Part shown: piece after piece, positions 34,830 through 47,462 of the stretch
Layout: the number at the start of each line of letters is the position of its first letter
Position numbering within the stretch: position 1 is the first letter of the stretch
NCBI GenBank assembly: GCA_029783825.1
Contig: JAREIK010001332.1
Location: 1,707,314-1,771,313, forward strand
Source of the DNA: Sapria himalayana
Lineage: Eukaryota > Streptophyta > Magnoliopsida > Malpighiales > Rafflesiaceae
DNA: 64,000 bases
Direction of reading: 5' to 3'
Notes under the pieces: model-generated
What the model was told of the DNA's origin: nothing
Database searches by the model: none
The model's input: only the letters and a program-made list of their open reading frames with translations
Program-made: the position numbers and the translations under genes

Positions 34830-36350
34830 ATAATCTTCCTTTTCTGTAGTATTTAGTAAAGGAAAGTTGGATGATCAATTCAAGAAGTTCCTCAATATTT
34901 TTAAGATGTTGGAAGTCAACATTTTCTTCATCATTGTGGTATCCTATATCCCCCACTACATGAAGTTTATATGAAGGATGACATGAGTAGTAAGAGGAAG
35001 TCTAAGACATAAATAATAGTGAACACGACCGAGAAGTTTAACACAATCATTCAACATAAACTTCCAAGAAAGCTCAAAGATCCAAAAAGTTTTATGATTC
35101 TATACATTATTGGGGAGCATACTTTTCAGAAGGTACTATGTAATATAAGATCAAATGCCAACTTGATATCATTATCCATAATGTTAATGTTGAGTCTTAG
35201 AGAGGTTACTCCAAACTCTCTCTCACTATAGATAGTTATTTGATAGATCAAGTTTTCGATTGGGATTATCGAATATGTTTTAGTCAAGATTGGCGAATTT
35301 ATATTACCTATTGATTTTTTTGTGCAAGATATAGAAGAATACTAGTATGCTTCATTGATCTTAGGATGAGTATTTGTAGTTAGTAGACATGTGTTAATAG
35401 ATGTAATGAATGGTGAATTCACACTTTATTGGGCGAAGAGCAAGTGAAATTCAAATATACAAAATCGTGTATATTTTAGATGATGATGAGAAAGATTATT
35501 GGGGGGGGGTCAATAACACCCTATGCTTATTTCTTATAAAATATCATCACAAAATGAGCCAAGAGACAAAATATAGATTTTAGATGGACTTTATAGACTA
35601 GAGGTAATCTGGAGTAAAGAAAACAATGCAAATGAATTTCACGAAGAAGATTGTTATGAAGTCAAGATATTTTTCAAAGTCATGACTTTTGAAGATTCAA
35701 AGTCAACCTATCCCTAAGATGAGAAGGAAAAGGCTAGGGTGACAAAATTATAAATTCAAGAATATGGATTACCTATTGAAAAAACTTTCAAGATTGCAGA
35801 AAAAGAACAAGTGAAAGTAGTCTACTGCTGATCATTGAATTACTAGAAGAGAAAGACAAGGTGGAGACAAAAATTAAAAACATCTGAAGAAAGTCGAGGA
35901 GATGAATGATATAATGAAAAAATCATGACTTTTGAAGAAGTATAGACTTTACATGATGAATCCATGAATGAAGCCACATCAAAAGACAAAACTATGAAAT
36001 TGATGAAATAAAAACTTAAATGAGAAATAATGACTCATTCCAAACTCATGATAAAAGGGATCCAAAGTGAAATTCTTACCACCATGACTCCACAACAAGT
36101 CATTGCCTTATTAAAGGTGATCTAGAATGATGTTGTGACTTTTCACAAAGTCCTGGCATCCACAGAAAAATATCATGAAGGAAAGACTCTAATTGATGAC
36201 TTGATGTTTAAATAGAATTTTGGAAGATAAACATTGGAAAAAATTATACTGAAAAGTTTGCCTAGACTACTATAATTATAGATTGGACTAGAGATCTAAT
36301 ATTAGTCTAGCTAGGGATATAAAACATAGCATTGCTTGAAAGACAACCCA
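34830..36350 (+). pseudogene. Second protease copy with linker, repeats and pol-end motif
   Basis: Pairs with the gag at 30060-31630 across the LTR. It starts in the spacer (GKLDDQFKKFLNIFKMLEVNIFF at about 34860-34925). The open stretch 35019-35231 includes KLPRKLKDPKSFMILYIIGEHTFQKVLCNI, matching the segment just before the protease active site; the D-L-G-A/S-S itself has become N-I-R-S-N (about 35140-35155), so the catalytic Asp is gone. A G9 run sits at 35501-35509. About 35640-36200 holds FKVMTFED / MTFEE / KVLAST words like those of Gyp-2. The pol-end motif is near 36335. RT and integrase are absent. Confidence 0.65.
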
Positions 36351-36428
36351 AGAGTTTACTTTATGCACTATGTGATGTGATATCATTTTTACATATAAAC
36401 ACACACTCAAGTATGTATATGTTATAGA

Positions 36429-36580
36429 CACCCAAAAAGAAGTTGTAGCACTCAAACTCATCCATCACTTTCTCACAAGACAAATAAAATCGTGACACTC
36501 AAACACAACCATGAATTTCTTCTAAGTCAAACAAAGTTACAATAATCAAACCCAACCATGACTATCCTTTTATAAGAAAA
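36429..36580 (+). repeat. ~50 bp tandem repeat, three units
   Basis: Units start near 36429, 36486 and 36533, each with GT(T/G)(G/A)(T/C)A...CTCAAAC(T/A)CA(T/A)CCATGA-like sequence. They lie between the pol-end motif and the env-like ORF remnant. Confidence 0.55.
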
Positions 36581-36879
36581 GTCATGGCCATGTATAAAAT
36601 CATGGAAAAATATACATTAGCCACAACATAACCCTAGCCTTATAAAAAGCACCAACTCTAATTTTTTTTGGCAAATTTATTTCTTTATATTCTTCCAAAT
36701 CTTTACAAAACATGTTGTGACTCTATATTCCGAAGCTCTAAGCTAAAATTAAAGAGGATATATTAATTTCAAAGATAAGGGCAAGAATAAAAGAGAATGA
36801 GGTGAGTCACAAAGCCAAAGATAAGTGATTGAAGCAACCTACCACCAAGACTTTCTCTAAATCATAGTGCCCAAAGTAA

Positions 36880-38100
36880 TTTTTTTGACATAAAGAGGAG
36901 ATGGGTGATATTTGTTCTAGCAAAGGAAAGTTTTTTGGGTGAAAAAAGGTTTACTAAGTTATCTTTCATTTCCAACTGATGATGGAGAGGAAATATTATG
37001 ATTGATTTTTCACACACATGGAATTTGGGAAAATGATAGTTGTAGAGTTTTACTCAAACCTAGAAGACATGCAAGATAAATGGTATTACGTACTAGAAGT
37101 TTGGGTATATATTGATAGCTAATTTATAAATAAAGTATTTGGATTTCAAGGGACCATGAATGATATAATTTTCAAATCCCTAAATATGCAACTAAACTAC
37201 AGGGCAGCTGACAAGAAATTGATGGATGACGATGAGACTTGGAAAAGTTTTGTCAAAAATTGCATATGTACATTTAGTAAGTGGAGAACTCATAGAAGAG
37301 AGCAAAGTTTGGTTACACTTTTTGTGCCTTGTTTTGTTGTCGAATCTCCATCTCTTCACTATCATGCAAGATATTTTTGATCTTGCTCTTCACCCTAGTG
37401 TAAGGAAATAAATCTACTTGGAGAAGATCTTAAAAAGGTTAATTCTCAACTTTCAAAAATAGAAATTCTCAGGCCATATAATTCATCCATGCTTGATTAT
37501 GATTCAATGCCAAGCCAATAGAGTCCTTATGAATAAAGTAAAATATGAATAGTACCTATAGATGACCTCTTGACATTGGCGGGATTGAAGAGAGCTCTTG
37601 AAGGATAAAAGATTAGAAAGTTGATTCTTGAAGGGGAATACTCAACTGACGATGGGCAAGAAATTCTACCATTCCTCAAAGTCAAAGTAGAGGCAATGAT
37701 AAGAAGTAGATACATAGTTGATGAACCATCTCCGCTCTAATATAATGTTTTTATGGGTGAACAAGAAGGAGGCTTGGAAGATGTCCTCAAAATATTGAAA
37801 AATATAAAGTTGGAGACCAATGATAAGAAGATTCACTTGAAGGCCAACCTAAAATCTATGCATAGTTCCTTAGCAGCAGAATTAAATAGAAGAGACACCA
37901 AATGAGAAGTGTATGTGAGAAAAAAAGGAATAGGAAGACAAAACTAAAATAGAGGGATAGGATGCATTATGAGAGATGTATCTCAACAAGAAGAAATGCC
38001 TATTTATGTTTTCCCAAAAAAATTTGAAGATCATATTATGAAGATCTTAGAAGAAATAATAAAATCAGTGGAAACCAGAGTGAAGGAATGTACCAAAGTA
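36880..38100 (+). pseudogene. Env-like / plant-transposon-protein ORF remnant of an Athila-like element
   Basis: Lies 3' of the pol-end motif, where Athila-like elements carry an extra ORF. Fragments in two frames fit the family seen in many plant genomes as a putative plant transposon protein: RWVIFVLAKESFL near 36905, EFYSNLEDMQDKWYYV near 37053-37090, FINKVFGFQGTM near 37126-37160, then HLVSGELIEESKVWLHFLCLVLL (37270-37340). The same domain occurs on the minus strand at 56204-56398 (RWMNLILTKKTLFERKGF). A hydrophilic tail with EEYSTDDGQEILPFLKVKVEAMI-like sequence follows near 37640-37700. No signal peptide or membrane segment is recognisable, and the role of this ORF is unknown. Confidence 0.55.
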
Positions 38101-38187
38101 TTTGGGATTCTCTATGAGTTTGTCACAAGTGAGCAGTAAAATATGATAAAGGGGCAAGATAAAAAAAATATATGGTAAATGTACACT

Positions 38188-38207
38188 AGAGAGAGAGAGA
38201 GAGAGAG
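38188..38207 (+). repeat. (AG)10 microsatellite
   Basis: Ten uninterrupted AG units just downstream of the env-like remnant. Confidence 0.9.
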
Positions 38208-38499
38208 TGGGTTGAATATTTGGAAAGGTACAATGAGAAATAGAAACATATATACTTTGCAATGGGGTCTTTTGAAGATTCACTAAACTTTATTGGAAAA
38301 TAACAAGATGCATTATTGCATTATATAGTATGATCTTGATGGTGATGTAATGGGTAGTTAGCAACAAGGAAAATTTGAAGAGATATTTGTTGTTACTTTG
38401 TTAATGTGTCAAAACCCCTAACCTAATCAGAATGATTTTCCTTATGACCAAACAAAGACCGGCTTACTTACTTCTCGAGCGATTTATTATTTATAACAT

Positions 38500-39695
38500 A
38501 ATCCTAAAAGCTCATGGGTGTTTGTTTTTTATTCAACACGTATACAAGTCTTACTAGTTGTAAAATTAAATGTGAATCTAATATCAATTCCATAAGGATT
38601 GTAGAGGTAATTAGACCAAATAATATTGAACTAACTACCACTTGAGTTGAGTATATAGACTTTAATTTTTAGAAAGATACTTAGACTCTAAGGTTAGCTT
38701 ACTTTCTTGTGTATGATGATATTTTTTAGTATTTGGGTAATATTGTATTTGTTTGTAAAAGGATGTGTAAATTTGTGTATAAATGAGAGAAAGTTCTCTC
38801 ATGGAATACAAAGAGGCTATCATTCGTGGACTATCACTACCAAGGATGATCCTCTCATAATTGTGTTCTTAGTATTTTACCACAAAAATGACACAACATT
38901 CTATTCAAGGGTCATCCACATATCTACCCCTTTTAGGATAATATGTCAACTTCTCTTAATAATTATGACAAGTATGTATTTTTATTTTTGGACCCCTAAT
39001 CTCTTAAAGATGTGAAATGATGTTATAATAAATATATTTAAGCTTTCAGCTTCATATGTACCACACTCATGATAATTAATATATATTATTTCATGAATTT
39101 CACCAATTGAAATTATAGAAGAGAAAATGATTTGAAAGTCTATCACCATCATATAAGACACCTCCACTAATGTGTATCTCATGATATACCTATCACTATT
39201 TATCACAACTAACACATGACTCTCACACTATAGTAAAACCCCTATGTTAAATGTTATACTTAACCCTCAGATCACTCAAATGTCAATTCTTCAAAATTAT
39301 TCATAATGGATTAGACATAAATATATTTGTACTTTTAGCTTTGTAAGCACCTTAATTACTCATAATATTTAAACTTACCTCAATCTTGAGTTTTCATTAG
39401 GTTTATATCATATTAAAAAAGTTAACATATATCTTGCTATCCACCATGATCAACATGCATAAACCTTTGATTTTGTGAAAACCACATATTTATATTCTAA
39501 TTAGCATATACATCTATCAACCTCCAAACTACAAGGTTACAAAAACATAAATAATATACATTCACTTCATCATAACACAAGGTCATAAAACTAATTTTAG
39601 ATTACAATTTAACCTAATATTAGAGAAGTATTCATGAGAGATGTTTAGAGAGGCATCTTATGAAATTGAAAGTTTCCATCGACATCATGTTGTAA
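38500..39695 (-). repeat. Truncated minus-strand LTR of the gypsy family
   Basis: Matches the U5-side half of the Gyp-3 LTR without its insertions: 38650-38850 aligns with 18270-18430 plus 20330-20400 (ACTATCACTACCAAGGATGA in both). It stops at about 39695, where the end of another LTR begins, so it was probably cut by that insertion. It serves as the empty-site paralogue for the solo LTR at 18433. Confidence 0.65.
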
Positions 39696-39699
39696 CTTT

Positions 39700-42115
39700 A
39701 TCATAACATCTAATTTTTTATAATTGAGTTCATTCCAAAAGCTAGTTGAGGAAGAGTCTCTTGTACAATGTCATTCCACAAGTAAACAAGTCATACAAGT
39801 AATAAAATAGACCTTTAGTCTATATATCAATCTCATAGGGACTACACATGCAATGTTAAATTAGAAAACTATAATTAATAGCTATTCTAATAGTAATTAA
39901 TTCTAGTCATAAATTCCATAGTCCTAAATTCTACATCAATTCCAAAGTCCTAAATTCAAGTCATAAATCCCATAGGGACTACATATATCAATCCCATAGT
40001 CTTAAATTTTATGATTGATTCATTATTTTATGTGTTGGAATTTATATATAGTCAAGTTGTAGTTATGCTTAGTCATAGAATAAATACTAGAAAATTATGG
40101 AATGACCTATTTTCCTATTAGCATACAAGGTGGTTATGAACTATTAAGCCCTTCTCAATGACTATCCCCTCATAATTATCTTCTCTATACTTTACTACTG
40201 AGAGAACACATCATCTCTTATCAAAGGTCATTCACAAGTCCCCACCTTTTAGGAAACTTGTTAGCTTCACTTAATAGTTGTTTCAAAAACTCATTTTGAT
40301 TCTTTAATCACTAGTGTCTTTCAAGATGAGAATTGATATAGTAATAAAAGTATCTATACTTTTGGCTTTGTTAGTACCATACTCGGATAATTAATCTATG
40401 TTTTCCTTTATGTTTTACTAGTGGTAGCTATATGACCAAATGTACTTCTTAGGATTAAGATCACCATACAAATGAAATCTATTATTGCATGTCACATGGC
40501 TTATCTATCACAATCCCCCACCAACAAACAACTCCCACGCCAAAGGTGACATTTAAAAGAATGTTCTATTTACTACCAAATATCAATTGAGGATCAATTC
40601 CTCTAACAAATACCTTATAGAGTGGCCTATAAAAAAATTTGTTCTTTCAATTTTATAAGCACTATACTCACAATGATTAAATATACCTCGATTTTAGATT
40701 TTTAGAATATGGGTTTGTCTCATGCATTATGATCGAAAGGAAAATCACTTTTTCCCCCTTATATGTGTGTTTGTACTAATTTCATAGCTTATCTTTCACT
40801 ATCAACTAATTTAATCATACACAAAACTACCAATAGCCAAAACTATAGTTTTAATTCTATTTAATTACTAAACTATAACCAAATAATATCATAACAAACT
40901 ATCACATTAAAGTATTAAGCATAAATCCATCTTAATAAACATATTACCTCATCCTTATATTTTTATTTTGAGCCAAAATTATAGAGAATAACATATAAAA
41001 CAACACGAAATTCATTTCATAGGAATATGGGTATCCAATTTTAGCTATTGGAAGAATCTAGTCTTCATTAACTAAATTCTTTAAAACTCACTCAATTTCA
41101 CTTCAATTTGCCCATATAATGGTATCTGAATGAGTGCTTGCTTCATAAAGTTCATGATTATACTTTGTATGATCCTTGATGTTCATGGATCATCTTAAAA
41201 AAGAGTTGTTGAGCCTTTTGGATTGTCTAATTCATGCCTCTCGTGTATATCTTTCAACTTCTAAGGATTTTCCTCAAATATCCAAGCATCTAGTATATTT
41301 TTTTTAATTAGAAGTCATAGTGCTAATTAAAATTCATGGTTTTTGTTTTTTGATTCTATAGCAAAAAGTCAAGATAGTAGGTATGAACCATAGTTTTGGT
41401 TTCTTTCCTCTACTTGATGGTCATATTGGTGAGAAAAATCACAATGACTTATTTATAATACAAAGTCACAACATTAGATATGAGTCATGGGTTTGATCAC
41501 TTTCTTTTGTTTGATGGTCATGATATTGAGAAAAATCACAATGACCCATTTAGCCTCTATAAGAAAAATTCACTACATCTACAGTTATTATGGCTTTTAG
41601 TACCCGTGAGGTACTTGATTGCTATGACATCAAATTAATATCATAGTCATTAAGTTTTTTTGAGCCAATTTAGTAGTCTGCAAAAAATATTCTCAACCAA
41701 AAGAATGTATTGCACAATGAAAATATCATGTCAGTAAGGATGTAAAGTCATGATATATACAGATTATTATGATTATATGGGCAGAGTTTTGACCAAGAAT
41801 AAACACCAAAACTATTATATAAGTACTCAAAGGTGTAATTAAATCATATCACATCAGATTCTATGACTTCCATGATATTTTGCTACCCTTTTAGTCATCA
41901 TCTCCATCTAACTCTACATTTCACTCTAAAAACTCTTAATTTCATAATTATTTATCAAAATCTCCAAAGTTAAGTTTTTGTGAAATAATTATAAATAAAT
42001 TTCTTTTTCAGGCAAAACACATCATAAAAATCATATCAAATGATTCATATTATTTAGTATTTGGCATACTGAACATACTCATACACTGAAATTATTACTC
42101 ATCCTCTAGTAATCA
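39700..42115 (-). repeat. Gyp-4 3' LTR
   Basis: Full length (~2.4 kb) by comparison with 52440-54819; for example CACAAAGTCACAAC words and the block at 40980-41200 against 53640-53800. Tandem array cores at 41363 and 41461 (98 bp apart). Confidence 0.7.
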
Positions 42116-43431
42116 ATCCCCTACTTATAAAAAAATATATAAATTTTCCTCCTAAATAAGTATTTGCTATGATTATGTTAGAGTGTTATAATATACCAAA
42201 ACTATGAAACTACTTTTTTTTTGATTAGTTTGATGAGTCTTGGTGGGGTTTGAGTAATGTGATTAACATTCAGGAATAGTAAATTATATTTTGTGTGACT
42301 TCCAATATATCATTATTACATCACACAATATAATAACAAATTTTTGTGTTGCTTTTAAAGTAGTAGTATGTTTAATATTTGTAGCTTGACCATCGATAAG
42401 TTCATACCTTCATCTGTAATCTCAATTGTTCATTCTTGTTTTTTAGTATAGTTCTTCACTTTCTCTTTTCTTTTTGGGGTTTCTTTCAAAATTATCCATA
42501 TGGCTTATTTCTTTTGAACTTCCTTCATTGGGTTTCTACTCCATGGAAATAGTGACTTTTTTGATTGTTGTGGCATTATGTTGGGGTGTAGTTTGAGTAT
42601 TTATTTTTTGTAACACAATTTCCATGACACTATGTGGAGCCACATCTACTACCTTTAGTAATTTAGCTTTAAGAACCCCAAAGTCATGGTATTGTTGGAA
42701 ACCATAACATTTATCATTGCTTTATTATTTTTCTTTATTTCCTTAAGAATCTCTAAATCTTCCATTTTCATCCTTTATCTTTCATTATATCAACTATTAT
42801 TTGGGATTTTACTTCCACCTTCACTTCAAGTGTAATCTCCAATCTCTCTTTTACATTTTCTCAATAATTGTGTAATAAGAAAGTAAGTATCGCACTTTCT
42901 TCTTCATCATCTTTGAGTAGTATTCTATGCAATAATCTGAAGTTGTGACTTTGAAAGATGCAATGATTTCATGATATTCATCTGCACCATCTCATTCATC
43001 TTCATCTATTATAGTCATATTCTCTACTAGAACTTTTAAGGTAGCACTTTCCTCCCCACCAATCATTATATCCACGCTCACCGATGGAACTTCTAAGATA
43101 ACATTATTCTCTTCGCTCACATTTACATCCATACTCACCAAGGGAATTTCCAAGGTAGTATTTTACTCAATTGCACCCAAGTTAGTGTCTCTCCATTATG
43201 TCAAGTGGTCATACGTATTTTTATTCCCTTTTATTCATTTTTCTAGTCTCGAATAAAAGTTCTATAATAACATCTTCAAGCGATGAGCTAGTTTTTGAAT
43301 ATGATATATCAAACTTCTATTATGAGATTCTACAATATCATTGATTGGTTTTATCTCCACAAGTAACACACTAAGATATCATCAATTTTTGAAAGTGATT
43401 TCACAGAAAGATCATTATGGAAAGACCTTTC
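42116..43431 (-). pseudogene. Gyp-4 unrecognised ORF, C-terminal part
   Basis: Minus-strand coding remnant in several frames, continuing from 52005 across Copia-3. In order: a probable coiled-coil segment (IYHIQKLAHRL-like, about 43260-43300); three 19-residue repeats (43037-43210); an acidic stretch ending IIDEDE (near 43000); a segment with NNTMTLGFLKL (about 42670), echoing the LTR word CATGACTTTG; and the pol-end motif near 42340-42360. It aligns with 56870-57575. I recognise no known family. Its place between primer site and pol-end is where gag-pol should be. Confidence 0.55.
43037..43210 (-). repeat. 57 bp coding tandem repeat, three units (19 residues each)
   Basis: Unit starts at 43037, 43094 and 43151, exactly 57 bp apart. 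On the minus strand two read LVSMDVNVSEENNVILEVP and SVSVDIMIGGEESATLKV. The paralogue has starts at 57174, 57231 and 57288, again 57 bp apart. A multiple of three kept in both copies suggests the repeat was translated. Confidence 0.75.
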
Positions 43432-44922
43432 TTTTAGTAATAGTGCCCTAGACCTATTGTATGGACATGATATTTTGACTATTTGTGAGAATTAATTATT
43501 ATTATTATTTACAAGTTTATTATATATAATATTTTTGAATAATATTATTAATTATTCTAAATGTCCCTAATCGGTTATTGTTATGGGAATAACAATGAAT
43601 TAAAATTAGTATAAATTTTGATTAATATTCATGGAATGAATATGTGTATGAGATACAAATCAAATTTATATCTATTTGTTAAGAATAAATATTAGATAGA
43701 CCCATCTTGAGATTAATACATGGATCAAAATCATAAGTTAATCTCTAATAGGTATGTAATTAAATTTTTTGACTTTAGATCGCTATAGTTCTCAACATAA
43801 GGAATATTGTGTTTTGATATAATTAAACTTTGTCTTTAATCAAATGACTATAAAGGGTATACTTGAACATAATAAGAATCATGTAGTGAGATATGAGTGA
43901 TTAAGATTGAATTTTTCCCTCTTATTATAAGAGTGATATCTCTGGGTCCCCTTGACAATTAAGACTAAGAAATGCATGGTCATGCTCAAATGAATTGATG
44001 GAGATCCATATCTTTTGTTTAGTCTAACTGAGTTTTGAGTAATCAAAGATAGAAAGATATAAGGTTGATTTTGTCTATGCCTTACATTCTATCAAGATAT
44101 CATGAGACAAAAAAATTATGTCATTAGCTATATTAAGCTTGTCTTGGATCATGAGCTTTTTATTTAACATGGGTAGTCATAATATCTTACTAGAGGCCAC
44201 TTATGACTTGTAGGATCAAAATGAAATTTAGGCCTACTATCAGTATTAATTGAACCTATAAGGTCGCACATTAAAAATGAATAATAACAGTTGTGGTTTT
44301 TCACTCTCTGTAGTAATTTAAAATGATGAGAATATTTTAAATCACAAATAACAAGTAGTTATTATTTAAATTTGAATTTAACTTTTGAGAAAGTTTAAAA
44401 TCCTGATTTAAATAAATAATTAATTTGTTACATTGAACTTGAGTTTTAAGGAATAAATTTATTTAAAAGGGGTTTTAAAGGATTTGAATTTAAGTTGTTA
44501 TTTTTTATTAAGAGTTTTAAATATAAAATTAAATTCATTTATGACTAAAACCCTAGCAGACTTGTATGTATATATGTGAGATATATTTGATACAAGTAAT
44601 CAACTTTTATAAAATAGAGAAACCCTTTCATTTTGAGAAGACAAATCTAAACTAGTATTCAACAAGATCATTCATTGTTTGTTTGTGTGTGGATAATTGT
44701 AGAGGGTGGTCATTTTACAGAAAGATAGCACCTTTTAAGATCCGAATAAACCAAGAAGTACACTTTGAAGGCTTGACGAATTGATCTACAAAAGGTAAGT
44801 TTCATTTACAATTCCTTCGTATTTTTATGAAATGGATGTGATCCTCGGTGGGTTAAGGGATAAAAATTATAAATTATAATGCATTTATGTTGCAATTAAA
44901 TATCCTGCCCAAAACCCTAACA
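43432..44922 (+). repeat. Copia-3 5' LTR
   Basis: 1491 bp, ending ACCCTAACA directly before the primer site. Aligns end to end with 50494-52004. In its 3' third lie TATATATGTGAGATATATTT and CTTTTATAAAATAGAG, plausible promoter and R-region elements by position only. Confidence 0.92.
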
Positions 44923-44923
44923 G

Positions 44924-44935
44924 TGGTATCATAGG
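44924..44935 (+). promoter_or_regulatory. Copia-3 primer binding site (initiator tRNA-Met)
   Basis: TGGTATCATAGG one base after the LTR; the plant copia standard is TGGTATCAGAGC. Complementary to the 3' end of initiator methionine tRNA with two mismatches. Confidence 0.85.
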
Positions 44936-46591
44936 AAATTGTATTTTCATAACAACAAATAATGCCATATTTGATAATGTGTATGTGATGTATATGATTC
45001 TTACATGATTTGCATTTTTGAATATATATGATATTATTATGGTTTGTGCGAACAACAAAGTTAATAGGTTTTGTTAAGGTATTAATTGATCTAATCTGAA
45101 ACCTAAAAGGATTCATTAGTATGATTGAGAATACAAATGAGATATTAGCATTAAAGTGTTTCATAACATGGTATATGATTCTAGCTTTATCTTAATTAGA
45201 TTAATACATGGACTAAATTCATATATCAATTTTGATTTATCAGTGATTATTTATGGTGGTGCCAAAATAAGCCCTATGTGTAATGAGATTACATAATATG
45301 TTGTTCTAATGTGATTTTGATGGTTTTCAGCTTATTTTAAATTTATTGATATGATCAATAAAAATTTATAGATAATATTAATAAAAATGTATTGATAAGA
45401 TCAATGAAAATATATTAATGAGATTAATGAAAATTTATTGATATGATCAATGAATATTTTTTGATGAGATCAAAGAAAATTTATTGATGTGATCAATGAA
45501 AATTTAATTTTTTTTACAGTGATACTACCCTCGACCCCGTGAGAGCGGCCCCCCTTGACCTCGTCCACTAACTGGCTAGCAGAACCACCATAACAGCTCT
45601 ACGTAATACCTTATAAATTTAATTATTTTTAAATACATGGCTATTATAATTTATTTTTTTAATTCAAATTATTTATGCTATATGATAGCATTATATATTT
45701 TATATGTTATGTTACTTCACATGGTGCACAGGATGGCCTTTTTAACCAATGTGTTTGGTAGATTATTAATTTTTTTTCATGGGCTGTAATTATTAAATAT
45801 GGCTTGCATGCCATTTTTGTTTTATCGTAATTTTTAATTGTTGCGATAAAATAAGAGAGACAATGCAAGCCATTTGAAGTCATGCAATTCAACCCAGATG
45901 ATGGAGGAGCTAGGTGTCTATGCGCAAGTTGTTAGTCAAATCAGCTTCATGGAGCTACTTATTACTACCTAGGAATAACTATTGATCTTCATATTGGCTT
46001 TTAGAGATCAATCTAGATTAAGGTCATACTATGACACATTTATTATATGCATGTATGAGATGCTATGTATGATATTACATGAGTAGGTGATACTAGATAT
46101 ATGATGAGATCTATTAATTGAAAATTAAAATCAATCAAGATTACTCACATAAAATTTAAAGTTAACATGTCATCCATATTTAAATAATTGTCAAACTTTT
46201 TTCACCTTAATGTGGGTTCTACTAGAGTAGAAGTATATTAGGTGATATTAGTAAGACAAGATGAGTAATGATACTACCCATATGTATAAAAATGATTTAA
46301 CTTTATTAGGTCATCAAAATAGTTTTGGGCATAATGGCATTAGATAAAATTCAAACATGCCGGGACATATGATATCAAAATCTCATAAATATCTAAGAAT
46401 TGCATGAGATGTAATGGGTAAGAGTTACCTACCTAAATAGCTTTATTTTAAGTATCATGCCAAAGCTGACTTAAAGTTGAGTAAAATATGGATCTTAGCT
46501 TACTAGATTAATATGATTATTCTTGAGGGTTATTAATTTAGTAAGAATTTTTCATAATTAAAATACTTACCGAACTTTGCATTCATTGTAG
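44936..46591 (+). other. Copia-3 leader, non-coding
   Basis: Untranslated stretch of about 1.65 kb between primer site and gag. No frame is convincing. It holds the 23 bp repeat array at 45338-45507 and a GC-rich patch at about 45530-45605 (CTCGACCCCGTGAGAGCGGC then CCCCC...), very unlike the surrounding AT-rich DNA. Confidence 0.7.
45338..45507 (+). repeat. 23 bp tandem repeat in the Copia-3 leader, about seven units
   Basis: Units of the form AAAATTTATTGATATGATCA plus ATG, with a few substitutions each (GATATGATCAAT, GATAAGATCAAT, AATGAGATTAAT, GATGTGATCAAT). The TTGATNNGATCAA core is nearly self-complementary. It ends at a T-run just before the GC-rich patch. Confidence 0.88.
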
Positions 46592-47460
46592 ATGGTCAAC
46601 AATAACAACAACAATTCTATTATGTCACTGCGATCAGTCCTTGAGAAGGATAAACTTATCAATGCTAACTTTCTTTACTAGTTTTGAAATTTTAGAATTG
46701 TTCATAAACAAGATAGAAAGCTTTATGTCCTGGATGAACATCTCCATAAAGAACCATCTGATAATGCTCCTAGAGATGATAAGAATGCTTATAAGAAGCA
46801 TCATAATGACTCTATTGATGTTTCATGCTTGATGCTAGCTACCATGAGTTTTGAACTTCATAAGGATATAAAAAATATGAAAGCTTATAATATGATCTTC
46901 AATCTAAGAAAAATATTCCAGCAACAAGCAAGGCAAGAATAGTATGAGACTACCAAGGCATTACATTCTTGCAAGATAGGTGAGGCTACTTCAGTTAGTG
47001 CTCATGTTCTAAAAATAAAAGGCTATGTTAAACACCTTGATTGGCTTGGATTTCTATTGAGCCAGGAGTTGACAACTGATTTGATCTTGAACTATAACAT
47101 GAATGAAATGGAAAAATCTATCTTTGAGCTACATATGATGCTTAAAATAGCTGAGCAGAATGTTAAATCCAAGCCTAATATTGTTCTAATGGTTCAAAAT
47201 AGAAAGGGCTTCAAGATCAAGAGAAAGGGCATGGCCAAGGCCAAGGGCAAGGGCAAAGTAAAGTCCAATGTTCAACCCCAACCCAAACCTGAACCCAAGG
47301 CTAAAGCCCCAAAGGAGGGTGTTTGTTTCTTTTGCAAAGAACCTAGCCATTGAAAGAGAAATTACAAGTTATATTTAGAGGATCTGAAGAAGAAGAAGAT
47401 TGATGAGACTAGTTTTTCATGTGTTTATATTGTACAAATTAATTTTTCTCTTTCTAGTTC
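46592..47460 (+). pseudogene. Copia-3 gag with CCHC knuckle broken by a stop
   Basis: Start codon at 46592 (MVNNNNNNSIMSLRSVLEKD). The frame runs on through HKQDRKLYVLDE, YKKHHNDSIDVSCLMLATM, QARQE, KALHSCKIGEATSVSAHVL and SQELTTDLILN, then an open stretch 47057-47353. Stops at 46679 (TAG) and 46685 (TGA) fall where the family has Trp and Arg. Just after DLILN about a dozen residues found in relatives are missing. A lysine-rich linker (about 47210-47310) leads to CFFCKEPSH, where TGA at 47351 replaces the Trp of the zinc knuckle and the last Cys is Tyr (TAC). The protein would have packaged RNA into particles. Confidence 0.88.
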
Positions 47461-47462
47461 CT

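Noticed and set aside
35501..35509. G9 run in the second protease copy
   Set aside because: Short enough for ordinary slippage; noted only as a smaller parallel to the G20 run.
38707..39015. 102-codon + strand frame with hydrophobic start
   Set aside because: It lies within a minus-strand LTR fragment and is not open in the paralogous LTRs.
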